From Limisoma sp963590405 (lineage in GTDB: Bacteria > Bacteroidota > Bacteroidia > Bacteroidales > Muribaculaceae), in contig CAVAPE010000051.1 in the NCBI GenBank assembly GCA_963590405.1, positions 1 to 17,139 on the forward strand: a stretch of 17,139 nt of DNA. Direction: 5' to 3'. A program made the position numbers and the translations under genes. The notes beneath the pieces were generated by a model. It was not told where the DNA came from, searched no databases, and saw nothing but the letters and a program-made list of their open reading frames with translations. This document shows, piece by piece, positions 16,873 through 17,139 of the stretch (the stretch's first letter is position 1; the number at the start of each line of letters is the position of its first letter).

Positions 16873-16876
16873 GGGT

Positions 16877-16910
16877 GCGATTGAAAAGAAATCGCAATTT
16901 ATTACCTTTG
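16877..16910 (+). promoter_or_regulatory. Second + strand promoter with inverted repeat over its -33 element
   Basis: TTG (16881-16883) and TACCTTTG (16903-16910) are 19 bases apart. A perfect 7-bp inverted repeat, tgcgatt (16877-16883) with aatcgca (16890-16896), covers the -33 element. It could be an operator here, or a 5' hairpin in RNA from the upstream promoter. Start expected near 16917. Confidence 0.5.
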
Positions 16911-16916
16911 GAAACC

Positions 16917-16996
16917 GCTTTTTTCGAAATATATATGTTTTTATAGATTGTAGATTTATTGATGACTATTGTTGTGAAACAACGGTCATTTTTTTT
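16917..16996 (+). ncRNA. Candidate small RNA or attenuated leader of about 80 nt
   Basis: The unit runs from two tandem promoters to an intrinsic terminator with no ORF worth naming between them. From the second promoter the RNA would be about 80 nt, from the first about 118 nt. It is AT-rich up to the terminator hairpin. It could be a free small RNA, or the leader of a gene beyond the right edge controlled by termination. I recognise no known RNA family. Confidence 0.4.
16963..16996 (+). terminator. Intrinsic terminator with GTGA tetraloop
   Basis: The 11-base arms 16963-16973 and 16978-16988 pair with one A-C mismatch and one wobble around a GTGA (GNRA-type) loop, then eight T follow (16989-16996). 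There is no + strand protein gene upstream for it to serve, which is why it marks a candidate RNA unit. Confidence 0.8.
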
Positions 16997-17004
16997 GCAA
17001 AAAC

Positions 17005-17040
17005 GGGTTGGAAAAACGCATTTGTCCGCTTTTCCAACCC
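17005..17040. repeat. Inverted repeat overlapping the first unit of the right-edge array
   Basis: gggttggaaaaacg (17005-17018) pairs with cgcttttccaaccc (17027-17040) with one mismatch and an 8-base loop. The right arm is part of the first 33-bp unit, so one inverted copy of the repeat core faces the direct array. Confidence 0.75.
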
Positions 17041-17119
17041 ATTTTGGGGCTATTTTGTCCGTTTTTCCAACACGTTTTGAGGTGATTTTGTCCGTTTTTC
17101 CAACATTTGAGCCTTTAAT
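17021..17119. repeat. Right-edge tandem array, three units with 33-bp period
   Basis: The core tttgtccgtttttccaac begins at 17021 (one base different), 17054 and 17087, exactly 33 bp apart. Between cores are similar but not identical segments (attttggggc, gttttgaggtg); the third unit degrades after its core. No CRISPR-like unique spacers occur. The period equals that of the array before the AAA ATPase at 7711-7804, though the sequence differs. The gene it might serve lies outside the window. Confidence 0.85.
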
Positions 17120-17139
17120 CGGATGGGATGAGGCTGCGT

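Larger units (their letters stand above)
16724..17139. other. Gene-free right-edge region, 416 bp
   Basis: No protein gene is supported. It holds the phosphoesterase promoter (16751-16758), two well-spaced + strand promoters (16842-16872 and 16881-16910), a strong terminator hairpin (16963-16996), an inverted repeat (17005-17040) and a 33-bp-period tandem array (17021-17119). AT content is much higher than in the genes up to about 17000. Confidence 0.7.

Overview
The window looks like a chromosomal segment of a Bacteroidales bacterium. The evidence is a SusC/SusD outer-membrane pair, a protein with a type IX secretion C-terminal sorting domain, 'FIDLGLPSG'-type lipoproteins, and repeated promoter elements of the Bacteroidetes form TTG/TTTG-N(18-20)-TAnnTTTG with no Shine-Dalgarno sequences. 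A Muribaculaceae- or Prevotella-like genus is plausible, but I cannot settle it from sequence alone. I see no tRNA, rRNA, insertion sequence or CRISPR array.

Left block (1-6389, + strand). A three-gene operon encodes a TonB-dependent SusC-like porin with an N-terminal STN signalling domain, a SusD-like lipoprotein and an exported histidine acid phosphatase (RHGxR and HD motifs). It ends in a strong hairpin terminator. No glycoside hydrolase is present, so the locus resembles a phosphate-ester (inositol-phosphate-like) scavenging system more than a classic polysaccharide locus. Substrate is inference.

Middle block (6390-12326). A minus-strand AAA_14/DUF4143 ATPase is preceded by three copies of a 20-base core spaced exactly 33 bp apart. 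It is divergent from a 1080-residue secreted leucine-rich-repeat protein, built from two copies of an IDWG-LRR-InlB-like module plus a T9SS sorting domain. A terminator and an overlapping lrgA-lrgB pair (murein hydrolase export/regulation type membrane proteins) follow.

Right block (12327-15698). A FISUMP-like lipoprotein with a near-consensus promoter is followed by a 447-bp intergenic region and then gyrB. The intergenic region holds two terminator hairpins, nested inverted repeats and a well-spaced minus-strand promoter, which together outline a candidate ~165-nt RNA antiparallel to gyrB.

Right edge (15699-17139). On the minus strand, a YfcE-type metallophosphoesterase is followed after 9 bp by a small exported Lys/Ala/Cys-rich protein with five Cys-Cys pairs, and then by what looks like a single-base-frameshifted short ORF. 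Beyond the phosphoesterase promoter, two + strand promoters and a GTGA-loop terminator outline a candidate ~80-120-nt RNA. A second, unrelated tandem array with the same 33-bp period runs to near the window end.
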